Assembly (NCBI GenBank): GCA_024704765.1
Contig: JAKMXF010000321.1
Location: forward strand, 186,001-250,000
Length of the DNA stretch: 64,000 nt
Direction: 5' to 3'
Source: Oopsacas minuta
Taxonomy: Eukaryota > Porifera > Hexactinellida > Lyssacinosida > Leucopsacidae
The notes under the pieces are model-generated. The model was given only the letters and a program-made list of their open reading frames with translations. It was not told where the DNA came from and did not search any database. This document shows, one piece after another, positions 54,276-64,000 of this stretch. The translations under genes and the position numbers were made by a program. Position 1 is the first letter of the stretch; every line of letters starts with the position of its first letter.

Positions 54276-55067
54276 TTTCACTATGCTATGTAATATGTGA
54301 GCATGACGTCATCTTTCCATCCTGACCTATGAGCATAGTTGGCCTTTGTATCAGCTGATTTCATTGCATGAAAAGGTGTCCCGCTCACGTTTGCTAATTT
54401 GAATAGTCAGTACTGGCCACCACTATTAGAAGCAGTTTATTGAAACTTTAATACGAATCAGAATTAATGCCATATAAAGTCTATGTTTCATATATTATAA
54501 CTTCCAGTAATAGAGTATGTCTAAAAGCATTACAATGCATAGGATAGAGCATTTTATCTATTTTCTCAGTGATTAGCTAAGATTACGCTTAGGAATGTGA
54601 ACTAACTCTAATTTGTAGCATGTTACCATAGCAAATTTCAAGATTGTAGCTCTTACCAGTTTTTCAATAAATGTGGACACAAAGCTCAAATTTGCACAGT
54701 TGGCAAAATGTTATATAATACACACATGACGTATTGCCATGTCTAACTACCATATGTAACCTGATCGTAACAATATTAAATGACATTATATTTATAGAAT
54801 CGCATAAACTGCAACTATACTTTGATATTGATATATTTGTTAGGAAAATCTTACAGAAATGTAGTATGTACACTGTCTGTAGTACATACAATTCTAATTA
54901 TTAGCTGATGGGAAGTTGCTTGTTTTGTATGTGTTTTAGTTCTTTGTGTTGTTAATACAAAAAGGACTGATGTGAAAGTATGCAAAATTAATAAATGCGT
55001 ATTTTCTTATGGTAAGAAATGTTAAAAAAAATATATATATGATGGGAAGGAAAGATGAGTAAATTAG

Positions 55068-55597
55068 TAGTAAATAATAACAAATAATAAATGGAGAAGA
55101 GGTGGCATGTAAAGGATGTGAAATTCCGAGATATAAGAATTCTAGAAAAATACAAATTGAAAGAGAATGATGTTTTATTCTTAAACAGTCGAGAACTGCA
55201 AAACAAGCTGAATTTCAAAAAAATGAGTGAAAATGAGAAATTGCGTGTTCTCAAGTTTAGGAAACGAGAACGTTCAAAAGTCTCTCAAAGCAACGAGATG
55301 ATGGCTCTGGAATGTAGTGTTGACAATTTGATAAAACAGAAATTGGATTTATTGATTGAAATTGACGAATTACAGAAAGAAAAGGAAATTTATTTAATAA
55401 AGAATTATTTAGAAAATGAAAACATGAATGTAGCAACACCTCAAGTATCTAAAGTCGAATTGGATGACGTAATTTGTAGTCTGGGTAGTGTAATTGGATT
55501 ATCCGTAGATAAGTAATAACTGATCGAAGAATAATTTCCTTGCTGAATTCTATAATGCATTTGCTTGCTTCTATAATCGCTATTTTGTTGTTTGTTG
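55068..55597. repeat. Right arm of the 530-bp inverted duplication
   Basis: Inverted twin of 52305-52834. Identity begins at TAGTAAATAATAACAAAT and ends at ATTTTGTTGTTTGTTG; sequence diverges at once on both sides. No target-site duplication is visible. Confidence 0.92.
55091..55516 (+). CDS. Intronless bZIP-like protein, member B (right copy)
   Basis: 141 aa identical to the left copy. Its upstream sequence is unrelated: the TATAAATA of the left copy was not included, and only an (AT)5 run at about 55031-55040 could serve as a TATA element. So this copy may be silent or differently regulated. A Tc1-type MITE lies 210 bp after its stop. Intact frame and zero visible differences indicate a very recent duplication or recent homogenisation. 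Confidence 0.68.
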   Translation: MEKRWHVKDVKFRDIRILEKYKLKENDVLFLNSRELQNKLNFKKMSENEKLRVLKFRKRERSKVSQSNEMMALECSVDNLIKQKLDLLIEIDELQKEKEIYLIKNYLENENMNVATPQVSKVELDDVICSLGSVIGLSVDK

Positions 55598-55728
55598 TTG
55601 TTCTATGTGCTGAATTCTTTCGTATATTCTATATATTTGTCGCTTTATTATTTTGTATGCAAATTTCTCGCTAAAAATGAATTAAACTTTTGAAAATATT
55701 TTGAAACCAGAAATCTTATTAGCCAATA

Positions 55729-55976
55729 CACTGCCTGACCAAAAGTATTGGAACACCCTGCCATAAGTAATACCTGAAACAAAGGGTATGCTTACCATAG
55801 TTGTATAAGCTAAAGATGATTTTTTTAATTTTGAACATAAATATATCGTAAAACGAATGGTAACAAGCTATTGTTCTACTTTCTGCAATATCCATAGAAT
55901 CTTTAAACCTATTCTCATCTAATGCCATTTGTGCACAAGTTGTAAACAGTGTTCCAATACTTTTGGCCAGGCAGTG
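55729..55976. mobile_element. 248-bp Tc1/mariner-type MITE
   Basis: Left end CACTGCCTGACCAAAAGTAT and right end ATACTTTTGGCCAGGCAGTG are inverted repeats typical of Tc1-like elements, with TA target duplications at 55727-55728 and 55977-55978. The interior lacks a transposase frame. Confidence 0.9.
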
Positions 55977-56569
55977 TACCTAGAATGTGAAATATATGGA
56001 ACATTTCAAGGATTTTCTGAGCGGTCCACTATTCCATCATCCTATTTTGTCACATGCACAGGCCCACAGGGCATTTGCCTGGTGTCCCGGTGGCACAATA
56101 CGCCACTTCAGTATGGAGTTAGATGAGATTTGTGAGGGGCGCTATCCATTGACACAAAGTGTTCGCAAGCCGTGCGGTGCAAATTTGTGAAACATGCTTG
56201 TATATACGAAATTCAAATATAAAAGCATTTTGGAGACAAACTAATTGTGGAATTTTACAACGGATCTAATACAAAAGTATCCTCTCTCTCTTTACGCGGG
56301 TCTTTCAGCCCATTCAGCCCATTTTTATATGTGCCCTCCCAAATTGAAACCAGAAATGTCGCCTCAAATACTTAAGCAATGACAAATTATAATTGGAAAG
56401 TTTCAAAACAGATTTGATTATTTATACATAAGTTATTGCTTACTCGGGTAATGCAACGGTTTAATGATGACTATTATGGGATTATTTACCTAATTAATGG
56501 AGGTTAGATATTGATTATTATCTTAGAAACTGCTGGCAGAACAATTCACGCAGACAAAATATCAAAGTT

Positions 56570-56705
56570 GAAACCGATCAAACTGAATATCAGTATTCAT
56601 GAATAGCAACCTGACCAAATACTGATAAGGTTCGGTTTGGGCCAACCGAATACCGAATACTGATATCCGGTTGGTAACCGAATATTGAACTATTCGGTTG
56701 CAACC
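56570..56705. repeat. CCGAATA/GGTAACCGAATA repeat patch
   Basis: Several direct and inverted copies of ACCGAATA(C/T) and TTCGGTT within 130 bp. Such patches are common inside hAT-derived non-autonomous elements; the ends are not clear. Confidence 0.45.
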
Positions 56706-56782
56706 TTGCAAAATATAAATATTATGTTTACTCTCATTGCTTGAGATATTCTTTGCATTGAGAGGCCCTTTATTCCATCGAT

Positions 56783-56837
56783 TAAAGTCACTCAAAGCAA
56801 CCTGATGCTGGCTTTGGAATGTAGTGTTGATAATTTG
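56783..56837 (+). pseudogene. Fragment of a bZIP-like B gene
   Basis: 55 bases matching the right B copy around 55276-55330 (AAAGTC.CTCAAAGCAAC, GGAATGTAGTGTTGA.AATTTG) with about six differences. This is the end of the basic region and first zipper heptads. It is an older relic of the same family, with no start or stop of its own. Confidence 0.7.
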
Positions 56838-56980
56838 TTCATTGTAAGACAGAGCACTGTAGTTAATGAATAATATACAAATATGTATTTTGTGAATTTA
56901 ATATATTAGCAAGCTTACAATAATAATTAGCAGCGAAATGAAAATAAGTGACATTATTTGAAGATTAATTTCCAAAATTT

Positions 56981-57349
56981 TTAGTTGTTTTCCATTTGGA
57001 TACATTCTTTATGCATTTTCTCCCAATATTCACATTCTTGTGTCATTTTGTCACGTGTCAATAAAAGTTCATTTTTCTCCTCAAGGAGGTTACCAATTGC
57101 CTCCTCCAAGGTGTGAAACTGTCCTCTTGAGAACAACTTGTTCTTTTCACGTTTTCGTATATGTTTAACTCTCTGAACTTCTTTTGCGTTTAGCTGTTGT
57201 TTAGCGATTAATTCCCAAACAAGTTTGTAATCAGCAAATACCAAATCGTAGTATGAAATTCCGAGTATTTGTAAAAGAAAACAATCTTGAGTTGGTAATG
57301 GCCTTGGTTTCCATAGAGACGCGGTTGGAATGTTCTCAGCTGTTGACAT
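56981..57349 (-). CDS. Intronless bZIP-like protein, member C1
   Basis: 122 aa. The N-terminal 27 residues (MSTAENIPTASLWKPRPLP) differ from C2, while residues ~29-112 are identical to it. The pre-basic helix YYDLVFADYKLVWELIAKQQ leads to EVQRVKHIRKREKNK, with His where bZIPs have the invariant Asn, then a zipper L-x6-L-x6-L-x6-M starting HTLEEAIGNL. Likely a nuclear dimeric factor; partner choice might include C2 or the A and B proteins. TATAAATA lies 60-67 bases upstream. Ends QMENN. Confidence 0.7.
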   Translation of the reverse strand: MSTAENIPTASLWKPRPLPTQDCFLLQILGISYYDLVFADYKLVWELIAKQQLNAKEVQRVKHIRKREKNKLFSRGQFHTLEEAIGNLLEEKNELLLTRDKMTQECEYWEKMHKECIQMENN

Positions 57350-57408
57350 GTTTATTTATTTATTTATTTGTAATTTTATTTGTTGTTGTTTGTATTTACA
57401 ATTCTGAG

Positions 57409-57416
57409 TATTTATA
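57409..57416 (-). promoter_or_regulatory. TATAAATA box of bZIP-like C1
   Basis: Exact TATAAATA on the minus strand, 60-67 bases before the ATG at 57349; same spacing as for the left B copy. Confidence 0.6.
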
Positions 57417-59389
57417 CACAACTTATCAAGTTTCATTATTCATATACACATGTAATTCTTGAATAGCAGACTAATAAGCAATAATGCTTTCAATATTAAG
57501 CTATACGAGTAGATATTGAAAATATACATAGAATTTCAATATCAGTTAGTAACAGACAAAAATTCTTGTTAGTTCTGTATATACTCATATGATATTGTTC
57601 AAATTATATACAATTTGTCGATGGCAAGAAAGTGAAATCGATAATATTTATTTTTTAGTGATAAAACAATGCAAATCGTAAGAGAATAGCGATTTGATTT
57701 GAAATCTTTTCAGAAAGCTTTCTGCTACTGTCCATTGAAGATCACTTAGGGTCCGCAGACTATAGCCCTACTCCACCCAGAAAATCTTACATTTTTCAAT
57801 CCAGGGAAGCCGTTTCCAAACTTTTTCTGGACCCCGATACCAATTTTAACACATTCTATGGACCCCTTGCTGTTGTCTGTTGACTCCCAAGGGACCCCAG
57901 GTTTGTAACCAATGCATAGACTCCAAACTATTACTCTCCATATTCTGGTCATCACACCGTTTTTAAGGTTTAATGCAAAATGTTAAATAATTCACATAGT
58001 TTACAAGTTATTGTTTCTAATGCTGCTGGTCACTTGGAGTGTATCCCAATGGCCTATTGGGTATGTAACTATATCTGATGCGACAGTCTGCTACAATTTT
58101 ATTTGTTCAAGGCACAAAAGCATATTTACTAACACTTTGTAACCAGAGGTGTAGCTAGGGACGCTACGCCTCTGTTTGTAACTGTTTTCCTTGGATATTT
58201 TTTTTCGAAAAATCCTCGATTTTCAAAATTTTATTCTACGCAAATAATATGAATTTCTCACTTTTTATGGGGAAAAAATGACAGAAATATCTAAGAATTT
58301 AATGGATTCATCAATTTCCCTAATGGACTATAAGCCACATCCCTGGATGGTTGGTAAAGGAAACTGATAAGTCAAAATTCAAATTCCGTGAGAATTCTAA
58401 AGTTTCAATTGCGAAGATCCAATACATTAATCGCTAGTTATATTCATCCTTAATATTAGCGCTTCTGTGTTACTCTACTTGCTAGTTTCATAGTAGAATC
58501 GGCTGATAATTTGTATTACATAATTTCCAGATGGAATTACAATCTTATGAGCCTTATAAAGCTAGGCGCGTAAGGATATTTCTCATTTTTAGTGGATATC
58601 AAAGACTAACTTGTATTTGCATTACCAAATCCATTATTAACTGTTTGATACAGAATCTTTGTTACTGTAATTTAATTAGTAGGTTGATTACACATACACA
58701 CATACCTGACCGACCTATCAGTTTCTTAAGCCAATTTTAGCGCCAAAATCGTATTGTAACTATAATTTGTGGACTTTGGTATGCACCTAGCTCGGACATG
58801 ATTCTTCTATGGTCTATTGGGTCCATAGAGTTCTTGATATATGATAGTCTATGAATGACAGTAGGGGGTTATTCAAGCAAAGGAGCTGCACTCCAGCGTG
58901 AGACCCCGCTCTGTGAGCACGATTGAGCGGACAAAATGGTCTACCCCTCTAATTATTACGCGCTCATGCATTTTTCTCAAAGAAAACTCCAAATCTTTCC
59001 AGAGTAATGAAAATATTAATCCCAACAGGATAGTACGAATTTGCACAGACCGCCCTTCTTAGTAACAAAATCGTAAAGTCACAAAGTATTAGACAATACA
59101 TTAGTGATAGAAAATATTACAAATGAGCCACAAATAATATTTCATAAACTTCCCTTCGTAGTGCGCGTCATTGTGTTAAGAGTAAGCTAATTTAATTAAT
59201 ACAAATTGAAAGTATTCTTTAATAAACTACCCTGGAATATTGCTCCTTATTAAACTGTTTTCAGTTTAATTACACGTAACACAGAATATTTTCCCAACAA
59301 AATGATTATCACGATGGACACTTTAGAGGGCTGTTCAAACGCTATGTAATGCTTCAAGCCCCATTCTTTATACTGTACTGACTATTTTT

Positions 59390-59850
59390 CGCTTTGCTGT
59401 TCACACCTTTAGAGATTAAGACACCAAATTGGCATATATACTCGTAGTGACATCTAGATGTGCATCTGACATTTGGAAAATTTCTAATGTGTATATTTTC
59501 ACACCTTTTGACACTTCTGTATTTTAACCCAATCAGATTGTAGGGTCTTACAATTAGCCATTAATCCATAAAATTAGTTCTGGTGGAGTGTTAGTAATGT
59601 AATTAGCATTGTAATGTATTTGTATTGATGTAGACTGTAATTCTATTGGTCAATACATTATATTAAATATATATACACTGATTTATCATATGATTAATCA
59701 TATTTTGACACCTTTTAGTTAACATTTCAAAATTATCCTAGAGATTAGCTTCCACTTGTTAAATAGGAGTAAACAGGGACGTAGAATTCCATTTTTACAT
59801 GTCTAACAAGATTAGTAAAATTCAATTTTATCTTTCTTTACTAAATAAAT
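59390..59850 (+). repeat. Dispersed repeat R1, + strand copy
   Basis: Very close to 1890-2340, sharing long runs such as CTCGTAGTGACATCTAGATG and CAGGGACGTAGAATTCCAT. A GTTGTTG insertion present in the first copy near 2205 is absent here. The 3' terminus is missing. Confidence 0.88.
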
Positions 59851-60483
59851 ATTTAATAGAATAATATTGTTCAATAAATTCTCACCCACAACTATGTAAC
59901 ACTCATTTACCCGTTTATAGATAAACCACAATACGTTAGAATGGGTGTTAAAATTTTGTAATTATGGTATGACATCTTTGGAACAATTTGCACCGCTGGG
60001 TACCGATTCCAACCCCCCCACGAGCACTGGTTCGCACCCAAAGGGCCAAAAAGGCCAAAAAGACAGTAAAACACACATACAGTTTTATTAATTAAGTAAT
60101 ACAACAAGATTCCAAAAGATGAACAACTTGTCTCAGTCCCAAATGTTCTCCATTGCTACACATAATGTCATGAAAAGTGGACACCTCTCGCATGTGAGCA
60201 TTTTGGTTCTCTTACAGGAAGTTTTACTGTGTTAGCACAATTGTTGATTTTAATTCTTCATACTATTTGTTTCTCAGAGGAAACGTTTGAATATCAGAAT
60301 TACCAGAATTTAGCATATTATCTATTGTTAAAGGAGTTTCAGTATACTTTTACTATTTTCGATATCTGCAAATACTTTCTAATTGAAAGTTGTAACTTAC
60401 ACTAACAATAGGACGCTAAGCTACTGGTAATTTTTGGTGGAACAAAAATATTATTTGTTGCTTCATTATAGTAAATAAAATTG

Positions 60484-60491
60484 TATAAATA
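60484..60491 (+). promoter_or_regulatory. TATAAATA box of bZIP-like C2
   Basis: Exact TATAAATA, 47-54 bases before the ATG at 60538. An upstream ATG at 60510 opens an eight-codon frame (MSTDTFRQ, stop at 60536) that mimics the gene's own MST start; it may lie right at the transcription start. Confidence 0.6.
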
Positions 60492-60537
60492 GGACAGAAT
60501 ATCAAAATAATGTCAACAGATACATTTAGACAATAAA

Positions 60538-60906
60538 ATGTCAACAGGTGAATATATTCCTAACATAGCTTTATGGCAGCCAAAGTCTTTGCCAAGACAA
60601 GATCAAATACTTTTACAAGTACTCGGAATTTCATACTACGATTTGGTATTTGCTGATTACAAACTTGTTTGGGAATTAATCGCTAAACAACAGCTAAACG
60701 CAAAAGAAGTTCAGAGAGTTAAACATATACGAAAACGTGAAAAGAACAAGTTGTTCTCAAGAGGACAGTTTCACACCTTGGAGGAGGCAATTGGTAACCT
60801 CCTTGAGGAGAAAAATGAACTTTTATTGACACGTGACAAAATGACACAAGAATGTGAATATTGGGAGAAAATGTATAAAGAATTAATCACTTTGGAATAC
60901 AGCTGA
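60538..60906 (+). CDS. Intronless bZIP-like protein, member C2
   Basis: 122 aa, same length as C1 and in opposite orientation. Bases 60620-60873 match C1 (57014-57267) with no difference, while the N-terminal 27 codons differ at 14 residues and the last nine codons also diverge. Basic region HIRKREKNK and zipper are therefore identical to C1; only the ends (MSTGEYIPNIALWQPKSLP and KELITLEYS) distinguish them. Start as annotated is the second MST codon; the first, at 60510, is closed by a stop. Confidence 0.7.
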   Translation: MSTGEYIPNIALWQPKSLPRQDQILLQVLGISYYDLVFADYKLVWELIAKQQLNAKEVQRVKHIRKREKNKLFSRGQFHTLEEAIGNLLEEKNELLLTRDKMTQECEYWEKMYKELITLEYS

Positions 60907-61119
60907 TTTTCCAATTTTATCAAATTTTAATGTGCCTGCTGCTTATTGACTGCTAATATTTGCTAATACAGAAACTAATATATTATTTTACAAATACTTC
61001 GCGAAGCAAAAAATGGTGTTTACGCGCCCAATAGACTGCTATACCTATTCTCTAACAGTAGTTGCAATATGTAATTCTTAGATCTCGGTTCCCAAACTTT
61101 TTCACCCCTGTTCCAAATA
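60907..61119. other. C2 3' flank
   Basis: No gene. CCCAAACTTTTTCACCCC at 61090 is a decayed hAT-type end. Confidence 0.4.
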
Positions 61120-61235
61120 CAGTAGATGCCGGTTATAGGAACATGTCGGTTATAGGAACATGTCGGTTATAGGAACATGTCGGTTATAGGAACATGTCGG
61201 TTATAGGAACATGTTCTTATAATCGGTATTGACTG
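61120..61235. mobile_element. MITE of the GGTTATAAGAACA family with internal 17-bp repeat
   Basis: CAGTAGATGCCGGTTATAGG at the left and AATCGGTATTGACTG at the right, flanked by TA (61118-61119, 61236-61237). The left end is amplified as five tandem units of CGGTTATAGGAACATGT (61130-61214). Confidence 0.85.
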
Positions 61236-61819
61236 TAGAACACAGGTCTGTCGTTGATCTTTTTGAATATTTTCCAACCTTCCCAATTGCTGCACACCAC
61301 AATTTTTTGGGACAGCACTGTGGAATCCCTGTGGCTCTTTTTAGCAACTTTTTATGCCAGTGAATATTGAAAGGAACTAATTTTAGAATATTTAGTCTCA
61401 GTAAATATTATCAATTATCGCTTAAAGCCACTTTCTAAAATGGCTCAGATAGAATCGGAACTATGATTATTCACATATATGTATCTTGATTTTAGATGGA
61501 TAATGAAAAATGTCCATTGAGCAAGAATAACCACTTTTCAAAAAGTGGTGATTTAACAATATTTTCATCAGAAAATCGATTAAGAATTAGCATCTTTTAA
61601 ATCAGCTGTTTAGTTCTGCTTACCTTTGTCCCTCATCATAGTGCCTTATATGACGTTTATATCTGTGGCCATAATGCAATTATCCGAATTGTCAACTCAG
61701 CAACTATTTGGATGTAATGTGTAGTTGAAATCGGGGTTTTTGTGTAAAGTGTGAAAATTGTTTATTCGAAATTCCCATATAAAATAGTAGGATTTTTTGT
61801 CTTTTGACTTCGCGTTTTT

Positions 61820-61910
61820 GACAGTGGAACTCAGATAAGACGTCCCTTGGGAGACCAAAATTAGTACGTACTAACCGAGTGTGCTTCTTACCTGAGTTCT
61901 ACATGTTATA
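61820..61910. mobile_element. Palindromic CAGTGGAACTCAGATAAGA element
   Basis: CAGTGGAACTCAGATAAGAC at the left and TTACCTGAGTTCTACATG at the right are inverted; the interior is only ~50 bp. A relative starts at about 40108 in CLASP intron 12 (GTACAACTCGGATAAGACTT). Confidence 0.55.
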
Positions 61911-62399
61911 ATTCATAGCAAATAATATGCAGCCTTCATGTTTATTCTGTCAATTGATGTATATTAGCTATCAAAAATAATCCTATCTATCACTAGTTAG
62001 AATAATGAAATTTGTCGTTTTGACAGTACAATCAAATGGACAAAATCACCCGAATTCAATTCGTTAATTGTGATCAGGTGTAATGAAATATCATATGATA
62101 TTCAGTATTTTTCATACAAGCATGGTTTGCAATCAATGTTCATCGCAGACTGCCTTCGCCCCCGCTTGTATAGAATTATATTATAGCTACACAACTGTAG
62201 TAATGGAATGTTATGTAGACCAATGAATTTACAGTTTCAGGTAGGCTCATTACGAACCACTAATGTTACCAAGTGACACAACAGTGCATAGTTAACCTAC
62301 TTATAATATGAAAACAATTAAATTGATTGGGCGAGAGTATTTATAACTGATGGTTTTGATTTCAAAGAAATCTTCTATGAGAAATCTTACAGTCTGTGC

Positions 62400-62690
62400 T
62401 GACGTAATTTTACCAAATTTATTGTAATGGATTATTGAAAGTATATTATTCTATTAAATATCTATTTTAGTAAAGAAAGATAAAATTGAATTTTACTAAT
62501 CTTGTTAGACATGTAAAAATGGAATTCTACGTCCCTGTTTACCCCTATTTAACAAGTGGAGCTAATCTCTAGGATAATTTTGAAATGTTAACTAAAAGGT
62601 CAAAATATGATTAATCATATGATAAATCAGTGTATATACTAAGTCAACCATTTTAGAACTGAGCCACTACACTATGTTTGAGGTCTAGGC
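62400..62690 (-). repeat. Dispersed repeat R1, internally deleted reversed copy
   Basis: Carries both outer ends (ACAGTCTGTGCTGACGTAAT and TTTTAGAACTGAGCCACTAC) but lacks about 350 bp of the interior: GATAAATCAGTGTATATACT runs directly into AAGTCAACCATTTTAGAAC. It therefore defines the termini of the family. Confidence 0.85.
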
Positions 62691-64000
62691 ATTTGTCTCA
62701 TAGAATTTGAGTGATATCGCTTTGGCTTACAAATATGAACAATGAATATATTCCAGATTATAACCAGATAGACTCCGTCATTTAGATAATACATTTATGG
62801 AATTTACTTAGCGGACAGTTATGTGATATTAAAATAGATACGATAAAATTAATTTTGAATATTTCCAAAGATATGATCGAATAGATTAATATATTTATTG
62901 CTGTTTTGTAAAGTTGTTACTTTGCTTTAATGTATATTAATTGGTAGTTTGTACACATTAGTTAGGCGTGTTATTATTCTAATCTATAACAGTAGAAAAT
63001 GCTTAAGAGCTACACTTACCAAAAACATTTGTTACATACAAACTAATGGATGTCACTGCTTTCGGTGCAAAGTGCAATAATAAAATTGATAATAAAATCA
63101 CGCTGTGATTACTAAATGTACCTAAGTGCTGAGATTCTATGTGGCAAGGATTTGTCAAATCAGCTAATTTTCGGGGATATCTTGATCACTAGATTGGACT
63201 TTCCCGAGGGCATGTATGATGAGTGTCATGTCCAGCAAATTGTGTCCATGAGAGAATTGTCCTATTTTAGTCGGTGAGACCATAGTCTATAGTGACTTAA
63301 TACAGAAAATTCATAAGAATTAAGTATTCCTTAGATGTCGAAGAATTTCATCATTTTGAGAGCACTGCAATCAGGGAAAACATTTCTTCATAATGAAACA
63401 AAAAGCTCTCTTCTCATACATTCGATCAATTTTTGTGAATTTAAGTCAAACTGTGTATACAAGAATTAGGGAATTCCAGTTTCAGAATGCGTCAGGATAC
63501 TCGGGAAAGGATCTTCATCAAATCTATAAAACTTTAGAGTTCTGAGAAATGGTATTTGTTAGAATTTGTAAGCCTTAATATGGAACTAATTGACTTACTG
63601 TTGTGGTTTGGAAATAGTTAGATAATTAAGCTAACATACGGTTTACATATCAAATTATTCTTTTGATAAAATGTTTGCTAAGAAAATGCAATTTTGTGGT
63701 GTGAAATGCGATTAATCATATGACTATTATGTGATGAAATGTAGCTAATTTTTCCAAGTTTTATTTGACTACCAAATATTAGAAATTGGAACTATTGCAC
63801 TATAATGAACTCTTAGATAAGGATAATATTGTGTTGAGGTGTGGAAATATGATTAATCCATATGTTAGCCAAATGTTTGCTAGCTCATATTAGATATTTA
63901 CAATTACTAATTGAGTAACAGTGGTGTAACACAGTAACTGACTGTTAGATTTTCCATATGGACCACCGAATTTGTAACTAATGGTATGTTTTGGATTTGC
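62691..64000. other. Window end, no gene supported
   Basis: AT-rich. Two GATTAATCATATGA-type motifs (63710 and 63850) next to GGTGTG resemble the R1 core but without the rest of the element. No coding frame longer than about 60 codons. Confidence 0.5.

Larger units (their letters stand above)
52835..55067. other. Spacer between the inverted arms
   Basis: 2233 bp with no supported gene. It contains an R1 copy (53860-54275) and AT-rich sequence. A GCGTGGAGTCAATTAGAGCC-type patch at 53700-53770 is more GC-rich but has no frame. Confidence 0.5.
57350..60537. other. Spacer between C1 and C2
   Basis: Repeat-rich: hAT-type fragment (57795-57925), CAGAGGTGTAGCTAGGGACG element at about 58145-58180, R1 copy (59390-59850), CAGTCCCAAATGTTCTCCAT element (60115-60230). 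A 69-codon frame at 58531 has no features. No gene supported. Confidence 0.5.

Noticed and set aside
52305-55597. Foldback transposon with 530-bp terminal repeats
   Set aside because: No target-site duplication at the outer ends and each arm holds an intact cellular-type gene; an inverted segmental duplication is simpler.

Overview
The window is nuclear DNA of an animal with a compact, AT-rich genome. Most genes are clear animal orthologues (RACGAP1, CLASP, SERCA, Derlin-1, LRRC58, prosaposin, a Mind-bomb-like E3, OGFR-like). Introns are short with GT..AG ends, several genes have no introns, and MITE-type repeats are everywhere. Gene density, small introns and an intronless coiled-coil/NHL gene of a type I associate with demosponges suggest a sponge, possibly Amphimedon. 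That is inference; there is no marker gene here.

Layout. 1-1.5 kb: the 3' end of an unknown + strand gene meets an intronless GPR157-like receptor (-). 2.5-5.8 kb: Mind-bomb-like ubiquitin ligase (+, 7 exons). 8.1-11.2 kb: RACGAP1 (-, 6 exons). 11.8-13.0 kb: coiled-coil/NHL protein (-). 13.3-13.7 kb: mitochondrial GatC (-). 14.7-15.6 kb: ArfGAP-C2 protein (+). 18.3-25.9 kb: SERCA calcium pump (-, 10 exons). 27.6-29.5 kb: membrane-anchored OGFR-like protein with a 45-bp tandem repeat (-). 30.2-31.3 kb: LRRC58 (+). 31.8-32.2 kb: RPS25 (+). 33.0-41.8 kb: CLASP (+, 16 exons). 43.1-43.8 kb: Derlin-1 (+). 49.6-51.6 kb: prosaposin-like gene (-) with a small membrane-protein gene nested in its intron.

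The last 20 kb is different: gene-poor, repeat-rich, and home to a local family of intronless genes for short bZIP-like proteins (45.4, 52.4, 55.1, 57.0 and 60.5 kb, plus a fragment at 56.8 kb). Two are identical and lie in a 530-bp inverted duplication. Two others share a 254-bp identical core between diverged ends, which points to gene conversion. Four of the five have TATAAATA just upstream; the duplication left this box behind. The zipper register is intact, but the basic region lacks the usual invariant Asn. This cluster is the best candidate for something undescribed.

Functional themes: RACGAP1 (central spindle) and CLASP (microtubules) are cytoskeletal; SERCA, Derlin-1 and prosaposin act in the ER and lysosome. 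The genes look like independent neighbours rather than one pathway. Exon joins were worked out by hand from reading frame and GT/AG, and all phases close except one RACGAP1 junction.
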